Shown: piece after piece, positions 1-10,659 of the stretch
Numbering within the stretch: the stretch's first letter is position 1
Layout: every line of letters begins with the position of its first letter
Assembly (NCBI RefSeq): GCF_963576675.1
Contig: NC_088916.1
Span: forward strand, 9,253,001 to 9,317,000
Direction of reading: 5' to 3'
Origin: Euphorbia lathyris
Lineage: Eukaryota > Streptophyta > Magnoliopsida > Malpighiales > Euphorbiaceae
DNA: 64,000 nt
Translations under genes and position numbers: made by a program
The notes under the pieces: model-generated
Seen by the model: the letters and a program-made list of their open reading frames with translations, nothing else
What the model was told of the DNA's origin: nothing
Database searches by the model: none

Positions 1-480
1 CTGTTTGAGCTCTGATTTCATGGAGAAAGAGAAGGAGAAAAATCTGGAAGGTGGAGGAGACTGAAGACACGTTCAGAAAAAATGGACGTTGTGAACAACG
101 TTCACAAAGACTGAATCAGAGTAAAAATTAATTAAATAAAAATTAATTTCCGAAATTAAAAAAAATAATATTAATTAATTAATTTTTACAATAAAAAAAT
201 ATACATTTTACACCACACCACACCAACCCAACCCGGCCCGATCGGACGGCGCGCGCGCGCGTGTGTGGTGGTCAACCATGAAGATAGGTCATCACCCTTT
301 CACAAAAGTGGGTACCCCTTGGGGCATACCCCAAGCATGTGAGGACCTTCTTTATAAACATCTCCACTAAGTGCTTTGAAAGCAATGTGGGATGTTTTTC
401 CATTTGAAAAAAAACTCAAAGACATAAGAAGACACATGGGTGGGCTTTATTTCACAAATTATATTTGGGCCAAGCCCAAC
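1..480. other. intergenic, no gene seen
   Basis: AT-rich stretch with no convincing coding frame on either strand. It contains a short alternating purine-pyrimidine tract near 248-268 (GCGCGCGCGC followed by GTGTGTGG), which could adopt Z-DNA, next to C/A-rich sequence (CACACCACACC). Nothing else is recognisable. Confidence 0.5.
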
Positions 481-486
481 AATATC

Positions 487-566
487 CACTGAGTACAATC
501 TTCTTGAAAATCCACTCTGGCACAAGCTTTTCAAGCATCTCCATATGCTCCTCTACCTCAGCTGCA
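487..566 (-). pseudogene. CDT1-like C-terminal exon fragment
   Basis: On the minus strand this reads EVEEHMEMLEKLVPEWIFKK followed by IVLSG. It lies directly after a good splice acceptor (TTTTGCAG), so it looks like a real exon edge. The motif EVEE...L.LVPEWI resembles, from memory, the C-terminal part of plant CDT1, the replication-licensing factor that helps load the MCM helicase. No other exon of such a gene is seen in order nearby, so this is a relic. A second, shorter copy lies at 14413-14468. CDT1 identity is an inference from one short motif; another protein with a similar helix is possible. Confidence 0.4.
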
Positions 567-607
567 AAAGTTAATAACTTCAACAATGATATAATCAAAT
601 ATTATTA

Positions 608-800
608 ATGGTTTGGAGTCATCAAAGATTTACAAGTACCTTTGTAACTAATAGATTGGAAAATCAGATGAATCACAGAAACAAGACTAGGCAAGTCGAT
701 GAAACTATGCTGATGCTTTTCATTTGTTTGGCTCTTCTCTACCTACAAAAGTTAATCAATCAACTAGATTTTTTTAGGGATAATAACGTTAACGTACAAA
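608..800. repeat. diverged copy of host gene fragment also at 23440-23607
   Basis: The stretch around 640-740 (a block containing TTGGAAAATC and GGCAAGTCGATG) recurs at 23480-23580. The flank at 735-790 (CTACAAAAGTTAATC, then a run ending TTTTTAGGGAT) recurs at 25905-25950, on the far side of the hAT and LTR elements of that copy. This is therefore an uninterrupted paralog of a segment that was later split by transposons. Its product is not recognised. Confidence 0.5.
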
Positions 801-894
801 ATGGCACAAATTTAGCCCTAACATTTCTATGAAAATTACAGGCAAACTTTGCTTCAAAAGTGACAAAAAAATTAAGTAAATAAGAGGTACCTCT

Positions 895-1220
895 ATCAAC
901 AAAATGAAAATAATTTGTATGGGTTCATGACTATCGGTTGATGGTCCTTCTACTACTCGGGAAGGATAGCCGAGATGCTGATTTATGAATGCAGTTTGTA
1001 ACCCTAAAGGCAATCGCATCCCATCAATTCCATCTTGAGATATAAACTGCTGCTTCATTGTTTCCTGCGAGATGGAGGGGTTGGTCTTTGCACAACCGAG
1101 AAACCCACACCTCTAAACCTTTTCTTTCTGTAGGTAAGAACCAAAATGAGTTGTTTATGTAGGTGTATTCACATTGTGTTAGGTCTTGGTAATTTGGTAG
1201 AGTCACACCTCAGCTTGATC
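895..1220 (-). repeat. dispersed duplicated fragment, copy 1
   Basis: A block containing TATGGGTTCATGACTATC, GGTCCTTCT, GGAAGGATAG and ATGCTGATTTATGAATGCAG is repeated at 1500-1860 and 14470-14780, with a diverged relative at 58110-58260. On the minus strand part of it reads STDSHEPIQ, and the 58.1-kb relative reads STDSNEPMQNY, so it probably derives from an exon plus intron of one gene. A third similar exon, with SLDSHELIQNYF, occurs at 52200. The gene is not recognised. Confidence 0.5.
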
Positions 1221-1499
1221 GTGAATTGGAAAAGGAAAAGAACCCAATTCTGAACCCATTTCCAAGTCCAAAAGCCAATACGAATACCCGCGGAAAGAAG
1301 GGCCACTCAAGAAGAGAGCCGTTACACCGGTCCAAAAGCTCTAGTAAATATGACCACGTTTTGATTCATAGTGTAAGCATTAGGAGGAAGAAATGTGGGT
1401 AAGCAGTTGAATTCTCCTAGCAGCCTCTGGGAAACTTTCCATCTATTCACTTTTACTTTGGATCAACCTTCAAGGTTCCCACATAAATAACATCCAAAT

Positions 1500-1860
1500 T
1501 TTGTATGGGTTCATGACTATCATTTGATGATCCTTCTGCCACTTAAGAAGGATAGACGAGATGCTGATTTATGAATGCAGTTTTTAAACATAGATGCGAT
1601 CCTACCGATTCCATCTTGAGATATCAATGTCCAACACCGATGACATATACACAGTTGCTTCATTTTTCCGGCCAGAAGGAGGGGTAGGTCATGGCAGCAG
1701 GGAGAAATCCACCCCTCAAAACGTGTTACTGCACCTTCTTTTCCTTCTGTCGGTAAGAAGTTCTTACTAAGAACCAAAAAGGGCTGCTTATGTAGCTGTA
1801 TTCATATTGTGTTAGGTCTTCAAATGGTAATTTAGTATATTTACACCTCAGCTTGATCTG
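1500..1860 (-). repeat. dispersed duplicated fragment, copy 2
   Basis: Near-tandem copy of 895-1220, with the same order of blocks, ending in the same CCTCAGCTTGATC stretch. It is more diverged over the middle: the GGAGGGGTAGGTCATGGCAG part matches 58150-58200 better than copy 1 does. No intact reading frame. Confidence 0.5.
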
Positions 1861-1864
1861 TCAA

Positions 1865-2236
1865 TCTTATCAACTTTTGAATTTTTTTTTTTGTATTTCT
1901 TTAATTTTTAAAATCTATTTATTAAAGATAAGTTCAATTTTAACCTACCGTATTAAAATGTAGATTTAGTCCTAACATACAAAATTGATGTTTTGTAAGG
2001 TCCAATGGCACCCTTCAACAATATTCAAACCAGCTTTTTCAAATTTTTGGTAACTTAAAGCTAAAATTAATCTTGCTTAAAAATATTAGGTTAAATTTTC
2101 ACTGCTTCATATGTTAGTACTAAATATGCACTCCACCGAAAATGTTAGAGTCAAATTCGATTCTTATCCCATTTATTAATTACACTAAGTCCACTTTCTA
2201 TAGAACTTTTAGAACCAATTTCACCTTACTCTGAGC
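1865..2236. other. non-coding segment shared with 14790-15130 and 58270-58470
   Basis: AT-rich sequence with recurring phrases (AAATATGCACTCCACCGAAAATG) found at three places in the window. It carries no gene and belongs to the old duplicated segment. The Mutator-like element starts at its right edge. Confidence 0.5.
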
Positions 2237-2854
2237 GAGCCAGTGGCGGAACCAGGACCCCAGATGACCCGGGGCTCAAACATATCAATAAAAAAATTTA
2301 ACTGTGCAATTGACGGTAAATTTTCAAAGTCCAGCCCGTTAGGGCTCGGTAAAATTTTTTTAGCCTCCAACGCATTAAAACTGTAAAAATGTTATCATTT
2401 TTTTTAGAAACTAGCATTGAACTAATAGAAAATTAAACATGTTTACTTTTTTTAATGGTAATAACATAATAAAAATGAATATTAAATATGTTTTTTTTTT
2501 GTAAAGACATATTAAAAATGAATTCAAAAGTGTTATGAAAATAAAAATAAAAATAAAGAGTTCATTTAAATTAATAATGGTAACATGTTTTTATAATTAT
2601 TGAAAAATAAAATTAAAATAAATAAAAATTTAAAAAAAAAAATGAGAATGAATGGAATCGAATACAGGACCTCTTAAACAAAAGCAAGCATACTTAATCA
2701 TCTCATATACCTCTATATATTAAAATAATACTACATAGAGTCAATATAATTCTCTCCAAAATATTACGAGACACCGTTACTAAATTTTTTTTTTCTCAAT
2801 TCTCGGGCGGCCAGCCGGGGCTCGAGCCCCGGCCAACTCCCCTAGTTCCGCCCC
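2237..2854. mobile_element. Mutator-like non-autonomous DNA transposon (618 bp)
   Basis: The sequence TACTCTGAGC occurs directly before (2227-2236) and directly after (2855-2864) the element, a 9- to 10-bp target-site duplication typical of Mutator-like elements. The ends are inverted: AGTGGCGGAACCAGG at the left and the complement of AGGGGCGGAACTAGG at the right, followed by GC-rich blocks (CCGGGGCTC and GAGCCCCGGCC). The inside is AT-rich and encodes no transposase. Five extra bases (GAGCC) precede the left inverted repeat, so that boundary is approximate. A hAT origin is less likely because the duplication exceeds 8 bp. Confidence 0.7.
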
Positions 2855-2864
2855 TACTCTGAGC

Positions 2865-3150
2865 AACTCTAATTGTCTTATAAAAGGACTAATTTGCAAT
2901 TTGTCAATAGTAGCTAACCATTAGAATGTAAAATGCCAAAACCACGAGTTGCTCAATTGGGCTAAAATTTATAAATCGGATAAGGACTAAATTTAACTCT
3001 AATGTTTCAACCGAAATACAAATTTAGACCTAACTTATGAAATAGTGTAAATTTAACCCTAACGTTTCTAAACAAGATCAATTTTAGCCAAACGCTATCG
3101 AAAATTTGAAAAAACCGGTTTGATTGTTATTTAATAGCCTAAACCATACG
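2865..3150. other. duplicated non-coding segment
   Basis: Recurs at 15400-15570 and 58600-58770 with phrases such as CTAACGTTTCTAA and AAAATTTGAAAAAA. It is non-coding and forms the host sequence into which the inverted-repeat element at 3151-4146 inserted. At the other two copies GTTATTTAAGTGTCACATTGG is uninterrupted. Confidence 0.5.
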
Positions 3151-4146
3151 AAACCCACCTAAACTTGTCACTTTTAGTCATTTTGCCTCCCGAACTTACG
3201 GGACGATCCATTTGCCCCTTCAACTATTTAAAATTGGTATTAACAATCACATTTTCATTATAACGAAAACAATTATGATATATTCTAATTGCAAGCACTA
3301 ATACCGTAATAAAAAGAGTTGGTGCACTAGTAAAACAAGGGGGTAATTTACACCTATGGCCACTGAACTTTACCCATTTTCACATTATGGCCACTCAACT
3401 TCATTTCTTCCCGGTATGGCCACTCAACTTTATACCTTTTAACACCGGTTGCCACTCAATTTTAACCAACTTCTCAAAATGACATTTAAGGACTGTTAAC
3501 GACTTCAAAATGAAAATATTCGAGAATTAAAGTTGTTCAGAACGACATTTACCATGAAACCACATTTTTTATTTTCGAAAATCACATTTTTTTGGAGCTT
3601 TCACTCTCTAAAAATTCACTTTCTCTCTCCTAACCAAACAACACCTAAATGACCTCAAAACAAAAATTTTCAAGAATTAAAGTTTCTTAGAATATCATTA
3701 ACGCTTTGGATTTTTTATTTTTAGCCATCAATGGTCGTTTTGATGCGTTAAGTGGCCATTGGTGTTAAAAAGTGTAAAGTTTAGTGGCCATACTGGGAAG
3801 AAATGAAGTTTAGTGGCCATAATGTGAAAATGAATAAAGTTCAGTGGCCATGGGTGTAATTTACCCTAAAACAATGTGAAAATGAGGCTAATATACACAA
3901 GTTTTCTTGTAGAAATTGCATATAGAGTTGTGTACTACTAAAACAAGCTACAAATGAGGTTACATATATGCAGACTGGTTCTAATATTTTCATGAACACT
4001 TGTACTAATGTTGGAACTTCATTTTGTTTCAGTTATAATGAAAATAGGGGGTTACTAATACCACTTTTAAATAGTTGAGGGGGCAAATAGGTCGTTCCGT
4101 AAGTTCATCGGGCAAAATGACTAAAAGTGACAAGTTCAGGGGGCTG
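3151..4146. mobile_element. inverted-repeat DNA element, outer
   Basis: Left arm (about 3155-3235) and right arm (about 4065-4146) are inverted copies: AACTTGTCACTTTTAGTCA at the left against its complement at the right, continuing through ATTTGCCCC and CAACTATTTAAAA. The equivalent positions at 15570 and 58770 lack it, which supports insertion. No coding capacity. The exact ends and target duplication are unclear because a few extra bases sit at the left. Superfamily not assigned. Confidence 0.6.
3339..3866. mobile_element. MITE nested inside the 3151-4146 element (528 bp)
   Basis: Long terminal inverted repeats of about 110 bp: GGGGGTAATTTACACC, then several GGCCACTNAACTT phrases, mirrored at the right as GGTGTAATTTACCC. 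TAAAACAA flanks it on both sides (3331-3338 and 3867-3874), an 8-bp target duplication that suggests a hAT-type MITE. The phrase TGGCCACT repeats four times in each arm, so each arm is itself a small tandem array. Non-coding. Confidence 0.75.
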
Positions 4147-4149
4147 CAT

Positions 4150-5290
4150 TGTCACATCGGACTTTCCAAACAAGTTTGTCAATAAATTGAAGCAGTTTCG
4201 TATATTTTTTATTGGTTTTTTATAACTATATTAATAACACAATAAAATATAGTTCGATAAAAAAAAATTATGATTAACTTATTTATAGCAGATTTAGTTT
4301 TTAGTATTTTGAACAGAATTTTTATAATTTTATTAGTAATATATTAAATATCTTTAACATAATTGATATTTGGAAGTTCTGAAGTGACAGTTAAATACCG
4401 GCCAGACCAGTTTTTTCTAATTTTTGATAACATATGCCTAAAATCGATCTTGCTTGTTAGGGCAAATTTACATGATTGCATATATTCTAAGTCTACAGTT
4501 CACTTAAAACTTTGAGGTTAAATTTAATATCTATCCTTTTATTAATTGGAACATGAAAGTTTTGGTAAAGGAAAATAAAATTTAGATTAAAAAAAATTGA
4601 TAAAAAATTGTTCACTTTTAGGGGTTTGAAACCTTGAATTTATATGTGAACATATCATACATTTGAACTTATCAATTTTGAACCTTCAAATTTGCTGACA
4701 TGGCAGTAGAAATTTGATTCGACGGTGTCATGTCAACTTTGAAGATTTCTAAATCATCAAATAAGGGTGTTGCAGGTCCAACATTGACAAATTTAGAGTG
4801 TGATAGGTCGATGTATAAGCTCATATGCCAAACAATAAAATAAAAACTAGTTTAAATGTGTAACTATATGTATTAAACTTTTTATTCCAATGTGACAATC
4901 CTATCCGTTTCTATTCCAATGTGGCCAAATGACTACTAGCAACATTGCAATAAAGAAATTTCCTCCTTACAGAAACAAACATCTAGAGAATCATATAATT
5001 CACAAGACTGTTCCAATGTTCATAATTTTCACAACACAAAAGCAATGAACATTTGGAATTGGAAATTGAACACAAGCTTGTGCATATGATGATTATAACA
5101 TATTTATTTTCTAAAAAACCATTTCTAGATTCACACTACGAATCAATGTCTTTCATCATCTTTTTAAATTAACTCAATTACCAAAATAAACATCATAATT
5201 AATAAAAATCGTCATTCTTCTTTATGGGCAGTTTACTTTCTTTACCCTCTATTTATGTTGACTAAATGGCAACCGTTTATACCTTTTTAA
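4150..5290. other. intergenic, old duplicated segment
   Basis: No gene seen. The left part resembles 15590-15960 and 58790-59160; the part after about 4880 (CAATCCTATCCGTTTCTATTC onward) matches 56110-56480. The junction near 4870 is the left edge of the large segmental duplication. Confidence 0.5.
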
Positions 5291-5301
5291 AGGTCAATGT
5301 C

Positions 5302-5616
5302 TTAAGACACTTGCTCTTCTGTGTTGTACCTCAGTTTCGAACTTGACCGAGTTGCCAAACTTTGAAGCAATGGGAGTACATCAGCAGTATCATCTAGATA
5401 GTACCTAGTCTTGCTTGGTTTTTGTCCAACACTGCATACAAAGATCTCAGGAGCTGAAGAATATAACAATCTCGAAGCTGTTTTCGATATGCTTTTCAGC
5501 ATGTCTTCATCGGATCTGTCATTCCTAATGCACATCACAAAATCTGGGGATGTTTCTTCAGTGATCATTGCAGAAACTATTTTCTCACCAACAAGCCCTT
5601 TAGTGACTCCTTGCAT
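5302..5616 (-). pseudogene. last-exon fragment of an unidentified plant gene, copy A
   Basis: This minus-strand frame encodes about 100 residues that look like real protein: SAMITEETSPDFVMCI, then EDMLKSISK, then EIFVCSVGQKPSKTRYYLDD and ADVLPLLQSLATRSSSKL, ending at a stop. A likely splice acceptor (ATGCAAG) lies at its start, so it is probably a terminal exon. A near-identical copy is at 56497-56811, and a third, more diverged copy on the plus strand at 52975-53096 ends AADVLSLLQSL...NTEEQLSFVIGL. I cannot name the family. The upstream exons are only present as an inverted pair (next entry), so the copy is almost certainly not functional. Confidence 0.55.
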
Positions 5617-5804
5617 ATTAATTGGTTAAGTAAGACTCAAGGACGAATAGACAAAAGAAAACCCTGTACACAAATGATATCATATTGTGGCTTCTGCTGC
5701 AAATATTGTTCCACAGCCAACAACTTGAGACCAATGCCATTGCAAATGTTTGTGTCATCAACTCCAACAATAATGGGATGAGTACACAGACTGTATAATA
5801 TATT

Positions 5805-6470
5805 TTGATTTGGCAGAAGAAAGTCGATTATATGAATTTGCCTTCAAAAAGTTTGGATTGTTCAGCTATGATGAATTTACAAGGAGTCTATAGCAATTAG
5901 AGCGGAAAATTCTGAATCCAAGCAAGAGTTATGGGTACTCGAAGACCACTTTGGATTGAAAAGCTTATGGAACAAAATTTCATGTTTTGATTTTATTTCC
6001 CCTCTCCTCCCTGTCTTCTTGAGCTTTACGTCGAATGGAGAAACTTGGGTTCAGACAGGGAATGATCGACTTGGCAAATACGACACAAAAGATGAACGAA
6101 TACGACACAAAAGATGGTAGCCTCAAGGTTCGTTCAGGTTACAACAACATGCTTCAAGCCTCAAGATTCGTTCATCTTTTGTGTCGTATTTGCCAAGTCG
6201 ATCATTCCCTGTCTGAACCAAAGTTTCTCCATTCGACCTAAAGCTCAAGAAGACAGGGAGGAGAGGGGAAATAAAATCAAAACATGAAATTGTGTTCCAT
6301 AAGCTTTTCAACCCACAGTGGTCTCCGAGTACCCATAACTCTTACTGAGGTTCAGAGTTTTCACCTGTAATTGCTATAGACTCATTGTAATTCAGCACAA
6401 CTGAACAATCCAAACTTTTTGAAGGCAAATTCATATAATCCAGACTTTTTTCACCAAATCAAAATATATT
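5805..6470. repeat. inverted duplication of a gene exon (palindromic gene fragment), copy A
   Basis: The plus strand at about 5815-6115 and the minus strand at about 6470-6125 carry the same coding-like sequence. Both arms read GLKSLWN.ISCFDFISPLLP followed by GETxVQTGNDxLGKYDTKD. The centre (about 6115-6160) is a short asymmetric spacer with extra partial repeats of GATGAACGAATAC. In the right arm an open frame of about 60 residues remains. The same head-to-head arrangement exists at 56950-57580, so the inversion is older than the segmental duplication. A transcript crossing it would fold into a hairpin of about 300 bp. The gene is unidentified but is probably the same one as at 5302-5616. 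Confidence 0.65.
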
Positions 6471-6689
6471 ATATTGTCGGTGTACTCATCTTCTTCTTCG
6501 TACCAAATTTAGAGTACTCAACAATCCATGACTTCTGTCACTCCACCCATGATTCTAAATAGATATCCTAGAACATATCTACATATCCTTGATAAGAGAA
6601 CATGTGCACCAGCATACTTATTGTCCCAACAAAAAAGGTCGAGTTGATCATCATTTCCAATTGATTTAAACATATTATACACTACAAGA

Positions 6690-6960
6690 AAGTTGACTTT
6701 TTGTGGGAAAAATTTTGTGGGGAAATATTTTTCCTCACTAAAAGTGATGAATTTGTGGTGATTTATAAATTCGCCACAAAATAAGATATATTTCTGGGGA
6801 GTTCGAAATTCTGCCATAAGTTTGACATATTTGTGGGGCATTTCAAATTTCGCCACTGAAAATATAATACTTCAGTGGGGAGTGTCGAAATCCTCCACAA
6901 AATACAAAATTTTAGTGGGGAATTTAGAAATTCCCCACTGAAGATACTGAAGTTGATTTG
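6690..6960. repeat. left subterminal repeat array of the CACTA element
   Basis: Repeated short motifs in both orientations: TTTGTGGGG, AGTGGGGA, TTTCGCCAC, TCCCCAC and TTCGCCACAAAATA. This mirrors 13270-13757 and is expected to bind the element's transposase. Confidence 0.7.
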
Positions 6961-7136
6961 TTTGATTCAAGTCGGTTAAATTAAAGGTCTCGATTTCGAG
7001 CTATAGTATAAGTAGAAAACTTTAATTGTGAGAGAATTCACTTAAAGGTTGCCTAACAAGTTTAAAACCAAACAATCAGATAAATGGTATAAAAATTAGT
7101 ACATATTATTATATTAAAGAATATATATATATATAT

Positions 7137-7719
7137 AGTAAAACCTCTATATAGGAATACGTTTGGGACCGGACAATTTGTATAACAATTGGGAGGTTAT
7201 TCTTATATAGAGTTTGATACCCAAAAAAAAAAAAAATCAACACTTAAAGTTTATGAAATGGGGTCGCTTGAAATTGGTTTATATACACAATGTACAATAG
7301 AATAGATTAATAAAACAAATTAATGTTTAGCATATCAAGTCTACGAGTTTTATTTCCAATACCTAAAGAATTGGAAGAGTTTTGAGTTTAGTTTCCAATA
7401 CATAAAGAAAAGAGTTTTATGAGAAAATGGTAAGAATTTATAGTTAAAGTTGGAATTTGTGTGCCAACTCATATTTAATCTCAATAATTTTTAAATTTTT
7501 TAATAAATTTTGTTTAAATCCTTAATACATATATACATTATTTACATAATTATTCCTATATAGAGGTATATTTTCTAAATGTGGGACTTGGATTATGTAT
7601 AACAATTAACATTTGGGAGGTTATTCTTATTTATAACCGGCCCAAGTTGGGACCGAAATTTTTTATAACAAATCGGAGGTTATTCTTATATAGAATATTC
7701 CTATATAGAGGTTTTACTA
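7137..7719. mobile_element. MITE with AGTAAAACCTCTATATAGG ends, inside the CACTA element
   Basis: Terminal inverted repeats AGTAAAACCTCTATATAGGA at the left and the complement at the right. Internally the motif GGGAGGTTATTCTTATATAGA and relatives repeat three times. It lies in a TA-repeat on both sides, so the target duplication cannot be read. No coding capacity. Superfamily uncertain. Confidence 0.65.
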
Positions 7720-7780
7720 TATATATATATATAATTTCACTATAATTATTTTTGAAACTTGAACCCAAACTTATAATAAT

Positions 7781-8128
7781 GGCATAATACCCATTTGGAT
7801 CCCTAAACTAAGACTACAAAGTCAATTAGGGCTTTAAACTATCAAAATCATCAACCAGGTCCCTGAACTAGCTAAAAATCATCAATTGAGTCCCTATTCT
7901 AAACAAAAATCTTCAATTGAAGCCTTATCGAAAATCATTCGGTTGAACAATTTCATACATTTTTTCCAGACCCATTTTGAATCAACACAGATATTATTAC
8001 AGTCTATATCAAATAAGTATAACTTCCGATTTTAGGATAAGATAGGGACTTCAATTGATGATTTTGATAATTTAGCGTTCTAATTGATTTTGAAGCTTTA
8101 GTTTAGGGACCAAAATGTTTGTAATGCC
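7781..8128. mobile_element. Mutator-type MITE (348 bp), inside the CACTA element
   Basis: Begins GGCATAATACCCATTTGG and ends with the inverted CAAAATGTTTGTAATGCC; the inverted repeats run about 60 bp (CCCTAAACTAAGAC..., TCAATTAGGGC). TATAATAAT flanks it exactly on both sides (7772-7780 and 8129-8137), a 9-bp target duplication as in Mutator-like MITEs. Non-coding. Confidence 0.75.
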
Positions 8129-8619
8129 TATAATAATTAATTTTATTATATTTTTTAGAAGATTAATTTTAAAAATTATTTAATTTATTTAATTTATATA
8201 TACTATACTAAATTTTAATGTATCTGTCTTTTCTCTTACCAAAAAAAAAATGTATCTGTCTTTTCAAAAAAAAAATTAATATATCTGTAATAATTACATT
8301 TTTTTAAAGATATTCTTATAAAAACATAATCTCAATAATTTTACTCAAAGTAATTTATACGTTTTACTATGAATATCAAACTAATTTATATTAAATTTTA
8401 TTCTCATTTACTAATTTACTAATTTACTTCTACTATTTTTACTAATATTTTGTTACTACTTTTACTAATTTATTAAATTTCATTTTTATCCTCACTATTT
8501 TACTTTAGGGTTAATTAGATATTTTAACTTGTTTTTTTTTTTCCTCAAAATTATTTCCCCCAATTTTTTTTTTTTGTTTACCGCCCTCTCTTCCCCCCAA
8601 TTTTTTCAATCTTCCCTCC

Positions 8620-9110
8620 ATCATTTTTAGTAAATCTTGAAGAAACTTTCATTCCCAATTTCATTCCTCATTCCCACTTCACCCGTCCTAAACTTCAGGA
8701 ATTGAAATTCATTGCTTCACCCTTGAACCACCAGAAAGCATTCGACCTAAATCCTGGACATCACTACATGTAAGTTGGGACCTTGTCTGCGATGTCGTCT
8801 CTACCTGTGCGAATGCTGGAATTTTCCAGTGATGTTCTTCGAGCCATGTGGAAACTGTTAGCTGGACAGCTCATATGGTGGCCATTGAGGATGCGTATTA
8901 CTAGGATGTGGAAGGCAAAGATGACGAAATATTCTTGGTACGGTAAGCCTCGAAATTTTTGGGTTTTACATCCATCCATCCAGCTTTAAGCTTTTTGTTT
9001 ATCTTTTTCCTAGAAATTGATGAGAGATGGATGGGCATTAAAGCTCCAAAGAAGAAGGTAGGAGATTGGTGATGATAAGAAGAGGTATTGCTGGCTCTCT
9101 TCTCGCCCAA
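8620..9110 (+). other. possible captured gene fragment, unidentified
   Basis: This part of the CACTA cargo has a less AT-rich, coding-like texture than its surroundings. One frame near 8840-8940 reads SSSHVETVSWTAHMVAIEDA and then DVEGKDDE, and 9015-9060 reads EIDERWMGIKAPKKKVGDW. No intact exon or family can be assigned. It may be the first of several captured host pieces, since it precedes three others in the same orientation. Confidence 0.3.
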
Positions 9111-10180
9111 TCCCTTTAATTTGATGCCGATGTTACTCTATTCGTAACCCTTGTTCATCATCCTCTTTTATCCTTGTTCTATGCCCTAATGAGAATATTA
9201 TGTTATGCTTCAATTTTCTTTTCTTTAGGTTAATTGAAGCTTAATTATTGTTCTGCTGTCAATGGTATTGACCACAAATGCACTTTGAAATGTTTATTTT
9301 CTTTATTGTCATAATTATCCTTCTCTATTTCAATTGGCCTTTCACCATCCATGAATTGTTTGAAGCCCAAAACCACAAGTTTCTATTCGTGTAGCTTTTT
9401 GTGAACATCAGGTTTTTTTTTGTGAACATCAGGTTAGTTTACCCCATTCAAAAATGAAATTGATGATGCATTTATTCCTTTATACTTGTTGTAAACAGTT
9501 GATATCCACACTCAAATGAAGTTTATGTCCTCGGTTATGAACCTAACGTTTACTCACATAATTTAATTGAATAGGAAAAGCATAAACTTTAATCAAATTC
9601 TGCCATTTTACAGAGCTAGGATTGCATGGTATATATCAATTCCATTTTAACTAGAGATCGTCTTGTAGTTCCACGAATCTATAAGTATCCAAAGGCTATT
9701 AGCTAGTGTCTTTCACTTGTTTACTCCCATCCGTCACTGTAATTTGATCATATGTTGTTAGGGTCCAAACCAAGTTTGAACATTTTTCCCAAAACAGAAC
9801 ACTCACAATTGACAGGCTCTAAATGGCAGAGGAAATTAATCACAATAGAAGCAGTAATGATTTGAATATAGGATTGAGAGAAAGAATCTATCTCTTGCTC
9901 AGTTTGTCTCTCTCTCTATCTCACACTCGCACGCACAAAGTTAATTTTTAATGGTCGTCTATCTGAAGCTCTTTCCATCTCATGTTTGGCATAGTTATAT
10001 AAATCATGGCTCTTTGCTTATTACGTTTTTTTGTGACATTTAAAAACTATTCTAAAGTTTCACTTGAACTTCGTATTTTGTAGGATTGTCAAATTTTTAT
10101 ATAATCTTTTGTGCCAAGTGATATTAGACAATGCATCAGAAAACATGACATTCTATAAATACGCAGTGGATCTTTAGTTT
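9110..10180. other. CACTA interior, no gene recognised
   Basis: Intron-like T-rich sequence with a CT microsatellite near 9905-9925. A short direct repeat (TTTTTGTGAACATCAGGTT, 9398-9433) is present. It may be intron or flank carried with the captured fragments. Confidence 0.4.
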
Positions 10181-10184
10181 CTCC

Positions 10185-10657
10185 ATGGAAAACATGACCA
10201 GCTCCCATTCTAAACCTCAATTGAAGGAAAGGGGAAATGATGAGAAGGCGGCAACAGTCCATGATGAAATGCAGAGAAGGAATCAACTCCCCCCAAACAG
10301 CATCTATGTTACCCATTCCCTATGTGTTCTTAATAAAGTTCTACATCTTCTGTCTATTCAGGTAAGATAATATTAAGAAATTTGCTACTGCTATTAAAGA
10401 AACAATTGCATTTTTGTTGCATTTTTCTTATGTCGTTTAATTTAAGCAGGTTCACAGTAAGAGAAAAATTGAACTCGGAATAAAAGGAATACTCATCTGA
10501 AAATGATTTGAGCTTCTTCAGTTGTATCTGAAGTCCAAATACCTAAATTATTTTTATGCTTTAATGGTTCTTAACTTTGTTATTTTATCGTTCGTATCAG
10601 AGGACTGTCTCACAGGAAGAGGAATTGGAGCTGCTTTTTGCTAGTTTGCATATGTGA
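10185..10657 (+). CDS. captured two-exon copy of a small conserved plant gene (77 residues when spliced)
   Basis: Exon 1 (10185-10361) starts with ATG and ends in frame before a GTAAGA donor. Exon 2 (10601-10657) follows an acceptor TTCGTATCAG and ends at TGA. The join is in phase and there is no internal stop. Exon 1 contains HDEMQRRNQLPPNSIYVTHS and CVLNKVLHLLSIQ; exon 2 reads RTVSQEEELELLFASLHM. The pattern RRNQLPPNS.Y..H...VLNKVL.LLSIQRT.S.EEELELLFA looks like the C-terminal part of a conserved plant protein that I recognise as a pattern but cannot name. It lies inside a CACTA transposon, so it is a captured copy, probably without its own N-terminal region. Whether it is expressed cannot be seen from sequence. 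Confidence 0.5.
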
Positions 10658-10659
10658 AA

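Noticed and set aside
248..268. GC-rich alternating tract as a possible CpG promoter island
   Set aside because: Only about 20 bp long, with no gene start, TATA box or coding frame downstream.
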